A DNA stretch of 64,000 nt, taken from assembly GCA_039198065.1 (NCBI GenBank), contig JBCCTU010000002.1, positions 620,001 to 684,000 of the forward strand, read 5' to 3'. Below, in pieces: positions 7,354 to 15,758 of this stretch. A model generated the notes under the pieces. That model saw only the letters and a program-made list of their open reading frames with translations. It ran no database searches and was not told the DNA's origin. Position 1 is the stretch's first letter. Each line of letters begins with the position of its first letter. Source of the DNA: CALHVX01 sp039198065. GTDB taxonomy: Bacteria; Pseudomonadota; Gammaproteobacteria; Pseudomonadales; Azotimanducaceae. A program made the translations under genes and the position numbers.

Positions 7354-9633
7354 ATGTTGAGTAAAGATTTAGAAGCGACGTTGAACGACGCCTTCCGGGA
7401 AGCGAAGTCCAAGCGCCACGAGTTCATGACGGTCGAGCACCTGTTACTAGCGTTGCTCGACAACTCGGTCGCCCTGGACGTACTGCAAAAGGTCGGCGCC
7501 GATGTCGACAAGCTGCGGAGTGACTTGAATGAGTTCATCGACTCGACCACGCCGCTCATCCCGGCCGGTGAGTCTGATCGCGAAACGCAGCCGACACTCG
7601 GATTTCAGCGCGTACTGCAGCGCGCCGTGTTCCACGTTCAATCGTCTGGCCGCAAAGAGGTCACCGGTGGCAACGTACTGGTGGCAATCTTCAGTGAGCA
7701 AGAGAGCCAGGCAGTCTATTTCCTGAAGCAACAGAACATCGCCCGCATCGATGTCGTCAACTACATCGCCCACGGCATCTCCAAAGTCTTCGGGGCCGAG
7801 CAGCCCAGCGATCCAGCAGGCGCGACGGAAGACGACCCGACGCAGGCCGAGGGTGGGCAGCAGAGCGCGTTGGAAGCGTTCGCAAGCAACCTCAACGACC
7901 AGGCTCGCAACGGCCGCATAGACCCGCTGGTGGGCCGGGAAGACGAGGTCGAGCGCGTGGTCCAGGTGCTTTGCCGACGGCGCAAAAACAACCCACTCCT
8001 GGTGGGTGAGTCCGGGGTCGGCAAGACGGCGATCGCTGAAGGCCTTGCCAAACGAATCGTCGATCAGCAGGTGCCGGATATCGTTGCCGACGCCACGATC
8101 TACTCCCTCGACCTCGGCGCGCTGCTGGCCGGTACAAAGTACCGCGGAGACTTTGAAAAGCGGTTCAAGATGGTGCTCGGCGAACTGCAAAAGGAAGAGG
8201 GCTCGATTTTGTTCATCGACGAGATCCATACCATCATCGGTGCCGGCGCGGCTTCCGGCGGCGTCATGGATGCGTCGAACCTGCTCAAGCCCCTGCTGAC
8301 GTCCGGCGAAATCCGGTGCATGGGTTCGACCACCTATCAGGAGTATCGTGGAATCTTCGATAAGGATCGGGCACTGTCGCGGCGCTTCCAGAAAATCGAC
8401 GTGACTGAGCCCGATGTCGATGACACCTATCGAATCCTTAAAGGTTTGAAGCCGCGCTTCGAGGATCACTACCAGCTGCGGTACACGGACCGTGCTCTGC
8501 GGGCCGCAGCAGAGCTGGCGGCGAAGTACATCAACGATCGGTTTATGCCGGATAAAGCGATCGACGTCGTCGACGAAGCCGGAGCAGCCCAGCTGTTGCT
8601 GCCGTCGAGCAAACGGAAAAAGAGCATCGGTGCCCCGGACGTTGAGCAGGTCGTTGCGAAGATTGCTCGAATTCCTTCGAGCCAGGTGTCGAGCTCAGAC
8701 AAAGAGGCGCTGCGCGATCTGGAGTCTAAGCTGAAGATGGTCGTCTTCGGGCAGGACGAGGCGATTGAGCAGCTGTCGTCGGCAATCAAGCTCTCGCGGG
8801 CAGGCCTCAAGGCGGGTGAGAAACCCGTCGGTAGCTTCCTGTTTGCCGGCCCAACGGGCGTCGGCAAAACCGAAGTCTGTAAGCAGCTGGCCCAGATCAT
8901 GGGCGTAGAGCTGCTGCGCTACGACATGTCTGAGTACATGGAGCGGCATACGGTGTCGCGACTCATTGGCGCGCCTCCGGGCTATGTGGGCTTTGATCAG
9001 GGCGGACTGCTGACTGAGGCGGTGACCAAGCATCCACACTGCGTCGTGTTGCTGGACGAAATCGAGAAAGCGCATCCCGAGGTTTTCAACTTGCTGCTCC
9101 AGGTCATGGACCATGGCACGCTCACGGATAACAACGGCCGTAAGGCCGATTTCCGTAACGTCGTATTGATCATGACGACGAACGAGGGGGCGCGGGACAT
9201 GAGCCGGCCGTCGATCGGCTTTACGGAGCAGGACCACTCGACGGATGGCATGGAGGCGCTGAAGAAACTCTTTACCCCGGAGTTCCGCAACCGCCTGGAC
9301 GCAATCGTTCAGTTCCAACCGCTGAAGATCGAAGTCGTCAAAACCGTCGTCGACAAGTTCCTCACGGAGCTGCAGCAGCAGCTTGATGACAAGAAGGTAC
9401 AGCTTGACGTCGACGAGATCGCGCGGGAATGGCTCGCGCGGGAGGGTTACGACGAAAAGATGGGCGCTCGCCCGATGCAGCGGTTGATCCAGGAAAAAAT
9501 CAAGCGCGAGCTGGCGGAAACCATTCTGTTTGGCGACCTAGCGAAGAACGGTGGGATCGTTAAAGTGTCGGTTGAGGGGGACGACCTCAAAATCAGCATT
9601 GAAAGCGCAGAAGTTGCGTCGGCGGAAGCCTAG
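7354..9633 (+). CDS. clpA: ATP-dependent Clp protease ATPase subunit ClpA
   Basis: AAA+ unfoldase feeding ClpP. The 759 residues match E. coli ClpA (758). An N-terminal repeat domain (to about residue 145) is followed by D1 with Walker A GESGVGKT near 218-225 and Walker B ILFIDEIHT, then D2 with GPTGVGKT near 499-506. The IGAPPGYVGFDQGG region is typical of Clp ATPases, and the IGL-type loop for ClpP docking lies in D2. There is no ClpB-type middle domain. It lies 15 bases after clpS, so co-transcription and joint N-degron function are likely. Confidence 0.97.
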   Translation: MLSKDLEATLNDAFREAKSKRHEFMTVEHLLLALLDNSVALDVLQKVGADVDKLRSDLNEFIDSTTPLIPAGESDRETQPTLGFQRVLQRAVFHVQSSGRKEVTGGNVLVAIFSEQESQAVYFLKQQNIARIDVVNYIAHGISKVFGAEQPSDPAGATEDDPTQAEGGQQSALEAFASNLNDQARNGRIDPLVGREDEVERVVQVLCRRRKNNPLLVGESGVGKTAIAEGLAKRIVDQQVPDIVADATIYSLDLGALLAGTKYRGDFEKRFKMVLGELQKEEGSILFIDEIHTIIGAGAASGGVMDASNLLKPLLTSGEIRCMGSTTYQEYRGIFDKDRALSRRFQKIDVTEPDVDDTYRILKGLKPRFEDHYQLRYTDRALRAAAELAAKYINDRFMPDKAIDVVDEAGAAQLLLPSSKRKKSIGAPDVEQVVAKIARIPSSQVSSSDKEALRDLESKLKMVVFGQDEAIEQLSSAIKLSRAGLKAGEKPVGSFLFAGPTGVGKTEVCKQLAQIMGVELLRYDMSEYMERHTVSRLIGAPPGYVGFDQGGLLTEAVTKHPHCVVLLDEIEKAHPEVFNLLLQVMDHGTLTDNNGRKADFRNVVLIMTTNEGARDMSRPSIGFTEQDHSTDGMEALKKLFTPEFRNRLDAIVQFQPLKIEVVKTVVDKFLTELQQQLDDKKVQLDVDEIAREWLAREGYDEKMGARPMQRLIQEKIKRELAETILFGDLAKNGGIVKVSVEGDDLKISIESAEVASAEA

Positions 9634-9669
9634 GCTTCCGCAAAGCGCGCCGATGCTTACTTGCGGAAG
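9623..9669. terminator. Two overlapping inverted repeats at the clpA/infA convergence
   Basis: CGGAAGCC (9623-9630) pairs with GGCTTCCG (9633-9640) across the clpA stop codon. CTTCCGCAA (9635-9643) can instead pair with TTGCGGAAG (9661-9669) inside the infA end. The two pairings exclude each other. There is no long T-run, so a role in ending or separating convergent transcripts is inferred. Confidence 0.4.
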
Positions 9670-9872
9670 GTGATGCGGCCCGTGGTTAGGTCGTAGGGCG
9701 TAAGTTCTACCCGAACTTTGTCGCCTGTGAGGATGCGGATGTAGTTCTTCCGCATTTTCCCGGAAATGTGTGCGGTGACAACGTGGCCGTTGTCGAGCTC
9801 TACCCGAAACATCGTATTCGGAAGCGTATCGACGACGGTGCCGTCCATTTCGATCTGTTCTTCTTTAGCCAT
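9657..9872 (-). CDS. infA: Translation initiation factor IF-1
   Basis: OB-fold initiation factor that occupies the ribosomal A site with IF-2 and IF-3. The 71-residue product starts MAKEEQIEMDGTV and contains NTMFRVELDNGHVVTAHISG and RKNYIRILTGDKV, all near invariant in IF-1. I chose the ATG at 9872 over an upstream in-frame ATG because AAGGAG lies just before it and the length matches the family. Placement between clpA and aat/bpt is conserved in Gammaproteobacteria. Confidence 0.97.
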   Translation of the reverse strand: MAKEEQIEMDGTVVDTLPNTMFRVELDNGHVVTAHISGKMRKNYIRILTGDKVRVELTPYDLTTGRITFRK

Positions 9873-10052
9873 AGGCTCCTTAACGTCTACTGCTGATGCA
9901 TACATTGCACACGGCTTAAGACACCCGTTTGCGGCAATTGTTCGACCGTTTCAACCCACGGAAGGACGGAGGTCGAATCAGGCCGCCTAAAATGCGGCGC
10001 GAAGTGTGCCCCAGGCACTGAAAAGTTGCAAAGCAGGATTCTTTCCTCGGGT

Positions 10053-10781
10053 CTAACGCGTGGCTGGGGTAAAGTCGGTCCAACCGCTCGGGCCGAGGAC
10101 TTCGAGGGGGCGAAAACTGAACTTGTACCGCATCTTCTCGGCCGGTTCGATCGCATAGCCGAGGTACAGATACTCGAGGTTGAGCGCCTTCGCCCAATGG
10201 ATCTGTGCGAGTACGGCAAGGGTCCCTAGACCGCGATTCGCGAGTTCAGGCTCGAAGAACGTATACACGGCGGACAGAGCACTGGGTAAGTGATCGGTCA
10301 CCGCGACGCAGACCCGCTGGCCTTCCAGATAGCCGCTGTAGAAGCTGGTTTCCGCCCAGGGGGTGAGCAGGAAACTGCGAAACTGTTCCTCTGTGGCGGG
10401 ATACATCGAGCCGTCTTGATGTCTGGCGGTGATGTAGCGGTCATATAGCCCGAAAATCGCGTCGTCGAAACGTGCCTCCTCCGCAACGAACTCGATGTCG
10501 GCGTTCTTGCTTAAGGTCCGTCGTTGAGCACGGCTGGCCTGAAAGCGCGCGATGGCCAAGCGGCTCGGCTGGCAAGCGCTGCAGCGGTCGCAATGGGGTC
10601 GGTAAACGGCATCGCCGCTGCGTCGAAACCCACGTTCCGTTAAACCCTGATACAGGGCCGCGCTGACCCGAGTTTCCGGGTCGAGAAACAGCGACCGCGC
10701 CTGTTCCCCTTCGAGATACGCGCAGGCGTGCGGTGGCGTAAGAAACGCGCGGATGCTGGTTTCTGACCGATCGTTGCTCAC
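10053..10781 (-). CDS. bpt: Aspartate/glutamate leucyltransferase Bpt
   Basis: Transfers leucine from Leu-tRNA to proteins with N-terminal Asp or Glu, creating degrons for ClpS. The chosen GTG start (10781) overlaps the aat stop (GTGA) and gives 242 residues, the usual length; a longer open frame upstream lies inside aat. The N-terminal domain has CAYLEGEQARSLFLDP and the cysteine cluster YRPHCDRCSACQPSRL, the C-terminal GNAT-like domain has YDRYITARHQDGSM, and the ending has YLYLGYAIEPAEKMRYK. It is coupled to aat, so both N-terminal transferases are made together. Confidence 0.95.
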   Translation of the reverse strand: MSNDRSETSIRAFLTPPHACAYLEGEQARSLFLDPETRVSAALYQGLTERGFRRSGDAVYRPHCDRCSACQPSRLAIARFQASRAQRRTLSKNADIEFVAEEARFDDAIFGLYDRYITARHQDGSMYPATEEQFRSFLLTPWAETSFYSGYLEGQRVCVAVTDHLPSALSAVYTFFEPELANRGLGTLAVLAQIHWAKALNLEYLYLGYAIEPAEKMRYKFSFRPLEVLGPSGWTDFTPATR

Positions 10782-11500
10782 AGGTCGAGCAGGTCTGGGT
10801 CCAGGGCCCACAAGGCGCTCTCCGGCGCCGCGTCGAGCGGATTGAGGAAGGTTAAAAATTCGGAGCGACCCATGGTACGCACGCCGAGGGACATCAGATG
10901 CTCGTTCGGTAGTTGACAATCGATGAGGTCGTAATTCCACCGCGACAGCTGTTGGCAGAGCGCGAAAAAGGCCACCTTCGATGCATCTGCGCTCCGAGAA
11001 AACATCGACTCGCCGCAAAACACTGTACCCACGGCTACACCGTACAGTCCCCCAACGAGCCGTTGCGATTGCCACACTTCGATCGAGTGCGCGTGCCCGA
11101 GTCGATGTAGTGCCGTGAATGCGGCCTGCATTCCTGCGGTGATCCAGGTCCCTTCTTCACCGCCGCGCGGGGCAGCGCACGCTGCAACAACTTGTTCGAA
11201 CGCCGTATCACTTCGGACTTCGAAACCACCGTTGCGGATGCGTTTACGCAGGCTGCGTCGAACGCGCATGGCCGTTGGTTCGATGACCGCTCGCGGGTCG
11301 GGGCTCCACCAGAGAATCGGCCCCTCATCGTCGTCAAACCAGGGGAACACGCCGCTGTGATACGCGTGCAACAGCCACTGGGGCGACAGCGCTCCGCCAA
11401 CGGCGAGGAGGCCGTTGGGTTCTCGCCACGCCTGCGACGGATGCGGAAACTCGACGTGCTGGGGATCAAGCCAGGGTAGGGTGCGTTTGCCTTGTGTCAC
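10778..11500 (-). CDS. aat: Leucyl/phenylalanyl-tRNA-protein transferase Aat
   Basis: Adds Leu or Phe to proteins with N-terminal Arg or Lys, making them ClpS/ClpAP substrates. The 240-residue protein carries the family signatures FPHPSQAWREPNGLLAVGG, WLLHAYHSGVFPWF, ILWWSPDPRAVI, HSIEVWQSQRLVGGLYGV and GESMFSRSADASKVAF. It is the upstream partner of bpt. With clpS and clpA about 2 kb away, the full effector side of the N-degron pathway except ClpP is present. Confidence 0.97.
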   Translation of the reverse strand: MTQGKRTLPWLDPQHVEFPHPSQAWREPNGLLAVGGALSPQWLLHAYHSGVFPWFDDDEGPILWWSPDPRAVIEPTAMRVRRSLRKRIRNGGFEVRSDTAFEQVVAACAAPRGGEEGTWITAGMQAAFTALHRLGHAHSIEVWQSQRLVGGLYGVAVGTVFCGESMFSRSADASKVAFFALCQQLSRWNYDLIDCQLPNEHLMSLGVRTMGRSEFLTFLNPLDAAPESALWALDPDLLDL

Positions 11501-11535
11501 TCCGTTCTCGACGGCAGCGGCTTAAGCCACCGGGC

Positions 11536-11841
11536 TCACCCCGCGGTTCGGGACGCACGGGCGCGATCCAGCGCCGCAAGAAACGGGGTCGCCTGCGCGT
11601 GGCCGGCAATGGTTTCGCTCAAGGTCTGGCCGTGGCTGCTGCAGGCATCGAGATCTCGCCCCTCGGCAAGGAAAAAGCCGAGAAAGCGCTCAAAGTCCTC
11701 GGCCCTCATGCTGCGGTAGGCGTGTATCAAGCAACTGTAGTCTGCACTGCGTTCCTGACCGAACGGGCCTTTCGTGAGAAAGCTGCGCACGCGCTCGTCG
11801 TCCCAGCGTTCGTCGACCACCTTCTTCTTATCGGGGCGCAT
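11536..11841 (-). CDS. Small conserved protein, PA4642-like
   Basis: A 101-residue soluble protein with no signal peptide or membrane segment. It opens MRPDKKKVVDERWDDERVRSFL, which I recognise as the N-terminal pattern of the uncharacterised PA4642 family of Gammaproteobacteria. The middle has FERFLGFFLAEGRDLDACSSHGQTL. Function is unknown. It lies 35 bases upstream of aat on the same strand and may be the first gene of that operon. The family assignment is from memory of the motif and is moderate. Confidence 0.6.
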   Translation of the reverse strand: MRPDKKKVVDERWDDERVRSFLTKGPFGQERSADYSCLIHAYRSMRAEDFERFLGFFLAEGRDLDACSSHGQTLSETIAGHAQATPFLAALDRARASRTAG

Positions 11842-11947
11842 GATTCAGTCCAGGTGAGTACCGTACGGAGGATAACAGAGTGGCCGTCAGTCAACTATTC
11901 AGCTGTTGCTCATCTAGTGATCGTAAGCTAATGATCTTGATAGATAT

Positions 11948-11976
11948 TTGGTATCGGCGGGCTGTTTGGATACACT
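11948..11976 (+). promoter_or_regulatory. Candidate sigma-70 promoter of ftsK
   Basis: TTGGTA and TACACT are separated by exactly 17 bases, each matching 4 of 6 consensus positions. The leader would be about 75 bases and includes GAAAGGA before the TTG start of ftsK. Confidence 0.4.
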
Positions 11977-12058
11977 GCGACAAACGGTGTTCGTCAGGCG
12001 GCCTGTGTACAGCGCCTGGCATGAACTCAACACCCCTTGAGCTGAAAGGACCGCAGCC

Positions 12059-14392
12059 TTGACCACGAACCTGAGCGACAACACCGCATCGCTTCCGCGA
12101 ACCATTGCGCTACCGCTGCGCGAGCTTGTGCTCTTCGGGTTTCTTGCCACGGCGGCCTTTGCCGCCCTTGCACTCGGGTCCTACACGCCGACTGACCCGG
12201 GTTTCAGCGGACTGGTGCCTGGCGCTGAGGTCGCCAACTGGATCGGTGTCAGTGGGGCCTGGTTTGCCGACCTGTCGTACTACGTCGCTGGGCGTGTTGC
12301 TCTGTTCATTCCCGGGCTGCTGACGCTGTTGGGTATTTGGAGTTTCCGACACGTTGGGCGACCGCTTTCGGGTTGGCTGCTCGGGTTGCGCTGTTTCGGT
12401 ACGTTGGCCGTGGTGCTCGCGAGCTGCACGCTTGCCCAGATGCATTGGTCGGCGACCGGACTCCCCGCGGGAGCTGGAGGCATCATTGGACGACTGATGG
12501 TGGATGAGGGGCTGCCGGTGTTTGGTGCCGTTGGGCTCACGCTGCTCTCGGTGACCGTGCTGCTCATGGGTTTGCAGGCGGCTCTGTCGTTGTCCTGGCT
12601 TGCCCTCGCAGAAGCGCTTGGCAGGGCGGTTTACGGCCTCATCGACCGATTCCTGAGCTGGCTTGATCGCAAGCGAGATGCGCTGCGTGCACATCGCGAA
12701 GCTCGGGAGCAACGGGTGGCGCTGTTGGCGGAACGCGCCGAAGCGCGGCGCGAGCCGATCACCTCCGTTCCAGAGATTCTGAACCTGGGGGGTCCTAAGA
12801 CATCGGTCGCGGTCCGCGATTCCGTTGCACCGCCCGTACCCAAAGCGACTGCAGTCAAGCGGAAACCGCAACGATCGCTGTTTCCCGCGACGGAAGCCGG
12901 TCTTGGCGATATACCGGCGCTGGACTTGCTCGATGAGTCACCGGCTCCGAGCGAGCGCGGCTACTCGCGAGAATCGCTCGAAGCCATGTCCCGACTGCTC
13001 GAGCTCAAGCTCGCGGATTTCAATATCGAAGCCGAAGTCGTGTCCGTGCAGCCTGGGCCGGTGGTGACGCGCTTCGAGCTGCAGCCGGCGGCCGGCGTTA
13101 AAGTTCAGCGGATTACCGCCCTCGCCAAGGACCTCGCGCGCTCCCTGGCGGTCATCAGCGTCCGGATCGTCGAGATCATTCCCGGGAAATCGGTCATCGG
13201 CATTGAGATTCCGAACGAGCAACGGGAAATGGTGCGGCTTAAGGAAGTGCTCGCCAGCGCCGAGTTCCAGGACAAGCCCGCACCGTTGTCACTGGCGCTG
13301 GGCAGCGACATTGCCGGGGTCCCGGTCGTTGCCGATATCGCGAAAATGCCGCATCTGTTGGTGGCTGGTACCACCGGATCCGGTAAGTCCGTGGGTATCA
13401 ATGCGATGCTCTTGAGCTTGCTTTATAAGGCGTCGCCGGAAGAGGTGCGGTTGATTCTGGTTGACCCGAAGATGCTCGAGTTGTCCGTCTATGAAGGCAT
13501 CCCGCATCTGCTGACTCCGGTGGTTACGGATATGAAAGATGCCGCACAGGCGCTCAACTGGTGCGTTGGCGAGATGGAGCGGCGCTACAAGCTGATGGCC
13601 GGTGTCGGAGTACGAAACCTTGCGGGTTACAACCGAGCCATTGCCAAGCATGCGGAGAGTGGCGATCCGTTGACCGATCCTAACTGGCCCGAAGGGTGTG
13701 ATATCCCTGCTCCTGAACTTGAGCGACTGCCGATGATCGTCGTCGTCATCGATGAGTTCGCCGACATGATGATGATCGTCGGCAAAAAAGTGGAACAGTT
13801 GATCGCGCGCATTGCGCAAAAGGCTCGAGCGGCGGGCATCCACCTCGTGCTGGCGACGCAGCGTCCGTCGGTGGATGTCATTACCGGGCTCATCAAGGCA
13901 AACATTCCCACCCGAATCAGTTTCCAGGTGTCTTCGAAAATTGACTCCCGGACGATCCTAGATCAGGGCGGTGCTGAACAACTGCTCGGTCATGGCGACA
14001 TGCTTTACCTACCGCCGGGCACGGCGGTGCCGACGCGGGTTCACGGCGCCTTCGTTTCCGACGACGAGGTGCATCGGGTGGTTGAAGATTGGAAACAACG
14101 CGGTGCGCCCGAGTACCTTGAAGAAGTGCTGCACGGAGCTGCCGAAGATGTCCCCGGAGTGCTGGATCTGGATGAATCCAGCGCCAACGATGCCGACGAC
14201 ACGCTGTATGACGAAGCCGTGGCGTTCGTGCTGGAGTCACGTCGCGCGTCGATCTCAGCAGTTCAGCGGAAGCTGCGCATCGGCTACAACCGTGCAGCAA
14301 GACTGATCGAAACCATGGAGGCCCAGGGCGTCGTCAGCACCATGAACACCAATGGGAGCCGCGAAGTACTGGTGCCGAAGCGCGAGCACTGA
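12059..14392 (+). CDS. ftsK: DNA translocase FtsK
   Basis: Septal DNA pump that clears and aligns chromosome dimers for XerCD. The 777-residue product begins at TTG behind a good GAAAGGA site. It has an N-terminal membrane domain with about four hydrophobic segments (roughly residues 25-190), a short basic linker, and a RecA-type motor with Walker A GTTGSGKS near 436-443 and Walker B VVVIDEFADMMM. A C-terminal winged-helix gamma domain (about 705-777, with ASISAVQRKLRIGYNRAARL) recognises KOPS sites. The linker is short compared with E. coli FtsK but usual for non-enteric Gammaproteobacteria. lolA follows. Confidence 0.97.
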   Translation: MTTNLSDNTASLPRTIALPLRELVLFGFLATAAFAALALGSYTPTDPGFSGLVPGAEVANWIGVSGAWFADLSYYVAGRVALFIPGLLTLLGIWSFRHVGRPLSGWLLGLRCFGTLAVVLASCTLAQMHWSATGLPAGAGGIIGRLMVDEGLPVFGAVGLTLLSVTVLLMGLQAALSLSWLALAEALGRAVYGLIDRFLSWLDRKRDALRAHREAREQRVALLAERAEARREPITSVPEILNLGGPKTSVAVRDSVAPPVPKATAVKRKPQRSLFPATEAGLGDIPALDLLDESPAPSERGYSRESLEAMSRLLELKLADFNIEAEVVSVQPGPVVTRFELQPAAGVKVQRITALAKDLARSLAVISVRIVEIIPGKSVIGIEIPNEQREMVRLKEVLASAEFQDKPAPLSLALGSDIAGVPVVADIAKMPHLLVAGTTGSGKSVGINAMLLSLLYKASPEEVRLILVDPKMLELSVYEGIPHLLTPVVTDMKDAAQALNWCVGEMERRYKLMAGVGVRNLAGYNRAIAKHAESGDPLTDPNWPEGCDIPAPELERLPMIVVVIDEFADMMMIVGKKVEQLIARIAQKARAAGIHLVLATQRPSVDVITGLIKANIPTRISFQVSSKIDSRTILDQGGAEQLLGHGDMLYLPPGTAVPTRVHGAFVSDDEVHRVVEDWKQRGAPEYLEEVLHGAAEDVPGVLDLDESSANDADDTLYDEAVAFVLESRRASISAVQRKLRIGYNRAARLIETMEAQGVVSTMNTNGSREVLVPKREH

Positions 14393-14426
14393 TCGCGGCC
14401 CAGTGGATGACAGCAAGGAGTATCGC

Positions 14427-15212
14427 ATGTCACGTCTACACCCCCTGCACACGGCCTGGTTAGTTCGCCCGATCGCCCTGCTGTGCCTGTGCTTTTCGTG
14501 GGCGCTTGCGTTGGCGTCGGAAGCGCCTCTCGACGCTAAGCCGCGGTCTATGCCAAGCACGCCGCGGTCTATTTCAAGCACGCCGCGGTCTATTTCAAGC
14601 ACGCCGCGGTCTATTTCAAGCACGCCGCAGGCGCTACCCTCCACGTCGGTTTCGGTCGCACGAACGGCACTCGCAGAACGGCTCGACGCGCTCAACCCGT
14701 TTCATGCGCACTTTGCTCAGTTCATTGAGGGGGCGCGCGGCCAGGTTCTCGAAGAATCGACGGGCGAGCTGTTGCTGAGCCGGCCCGGTTTTCGGTGGCA
14801 GGTGGATGAGCCTTATCCCCAGGTCATCGTCACCGATGGGGCGCAGCTGTCGATTTACGATCCTGATCTCGCGCAGGTCATCGTGAAAGAGCTGGACACT
14901 GCACTTGCAGACACCCCAATCGCGCTCCTTACTCAAACCGGCGTGGCGTTGTCCGATCGCTTTGACGTGGTGTCTCTGCCGGGCATCGACGGCGAGGCGG
15001 ACGTCTATCTGCTGACACCGACGGACGTGGACTCTCTGTTTCAGGAGATACAACTCCATTTCGATGGACCCGCACTTTCGCAGCTGCTGATCTTCGACCA
15101 TCTCGGCCAGTCGACCACGGTTCGTTTTCGACCCCTCGAGCTGGCTGGTGAGGTTCCGACGGCAGCGTTCGTGCTTGAGTTGCCCGACGGTGTCGATGTC
15201 GTCGAAGGCTAA
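14427..15212 (+). CDS. lolA: Outer-membrane lipoprotein carrier LolA with repeat linker
   Basis: Periplasmic chaperone carrying lipoproteins from LolCDE to LolB. I chose the ATG at 14427 because AAGGAG precedes it and a signal peptide follows (hydrophobic LVRPIALLCLCFSWALALA). The mature fold starts near LAERLDALNPFHAHFAQFIEGARGQ and contains GELLLSRPGFRWQVDEPYPQ and PIALLTQ, typical of LolA. Between them is a Ser/Thr/Pro-rich linker of about 40 residues with SSTPRSI repeats, which normal LolA lacks. That makes the product 261 residues rather than about 205. Position after ftsK is conserved. Confidence 0.92.
   Translation: MSRLHPLHTAWLVRPIALLCLCFSWALALASEAPLDAKPRSMPSTPRSISSTPRSISSTPRSISSTPQALPSTSVSVARTALAERLDALNPFHAHFAQFIEGARGQVLEESTGELLLSRPGFRWQVDEPYPQVIVTDGAQLSIYDPDLAQVIVKELDTALADTPIALLTQTGVALSDRFDVVSLPGIDGEADVYLLTPTDVDSLFQEIQLHFDGPALSQLLIFDHLGQSTTVRFRPLELAGEVPTAAFVLELPDGVDVVEG
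14551..14634 (+). repeat. 21-bp tandem repeat in the lolA linker
   Basis: Four consecutive 21-bp units ending at 14571, 14592, 14613 and 14634. The middle two are identical, beginning ATTTCAAGCACGCCGCGGTC, and the outer two are variants. They encode ISSTPRS repeats between the signal peptide and the LolA fold. Confidence 0.9.
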
Positions 15213-15230
15213 GCGGCGGCAACGCAACGG

Positions 15231-15626
15231 TTGGTGGCGGTGAGCGCACTGCTCGCGGTAGGCGTCGGCGCGGCCCTAGGTGGCGTTGGTCGCTATGCCT
15301 TAGGCCAGGTGTTGCCCACCGTTGGCTCATCGGCAGAGGGCTTCCCCTACAACACGCTTGCAGCCAACCTGCTCGGAGCGCTGTTGATCGGTCTGGTATG
15401 GGGGTTGTGGCGGGCGGAACCCTGGTTCATCGCCTGGGGGCGCAGTTTTTTCGTTATCGGTGTGCTTGGGGGATTTACCACCTTTTCGGCGCTAGCGCTG
15501 GAAGCTGTTGTACTCACGGAGGCCGGGCGCAGTCTGACAGCAATAGTTTATGTGCTCTCGACGACGGTTCTCGGCATACTCTGCACCTTGCTGGGGTATG
15601 TGCTCACTCGATCAGTGGCTAGCTGA
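15231..15626 (+). CDS. crcB: Fluoride exporter CrcB (Fluc)
   Basis: Small inner-membrane fluoride channel, dual-topology dimer. The 131-residue protein has four hydrophobic segments and the family motifs GGVGRYALG, NTLAANLLGALLIG and GVLGGFTTFSALALE, the last with the conserved Phe/Thr region lining the pore. The start is uncertain: TTG at 15231, or GTG at 15234 or 15240, none with a strong ribosome binding site. No fluoride riboswitch is evident in the short gap after lolA. The stop codon falls inside the first unit of a 15-bp repeat array. Confidence 0.93.
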   Translation: MVAVSALLAVGVGAALGGVGRYALGQVLPTVGSSAEGFPYNTLAANLLGALLIGLVWGLWRAEPWFIAWGRSFFVIGVLGGFTTFSALALEAVVLTEAGRSLTAIVYVLSTTVLGILCTLLGYVLTRSVAS

Positions 15627-15682
15627 ACTCTCGCTCGCTGAACTCTCGCTCGCTGACCTGTCGCCCGCTGAACTGTCGTTCG
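15623..15682. repeat. 15-bp tandem repeat starting at the crcB stop
   Basis: Four units: CTGAACTCTCGCTCG twice, then CTGACCTGTCGCCCG and CTGAACTGTCGTTCG. The TGA of crcB is part of the first unit. The block CTCGCTGAA followed by CTCT is shared with the 18-bp repeats in imuA. In one frame the array reads as AELSL-type pentapeptides, but I see no start signal for such a product. Confidence 0.88.
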
Positions 15683-15758
15683 CAAAAGGGGCGGCGCTGA
15701 CGGTGCGCTCCGGCTCACGCCCTATGCAACCCAATGACAGTCGGAACTAAACGTCACC

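Noticed and set aside
7447..8469. Long antisense open frame (340 codons) inside clpA
   Set aside because: It is the mirror of a strongly biased GC-rich gene; no domain or ribosome site.
15550..15750. Frame reading AELSL pentapeptide repeats after crcB
   Set aside because: It starts inside crcB without a ribosome site and is too short for a pentapeptide-repeat fold; the repeats are better explained as a DNA array.
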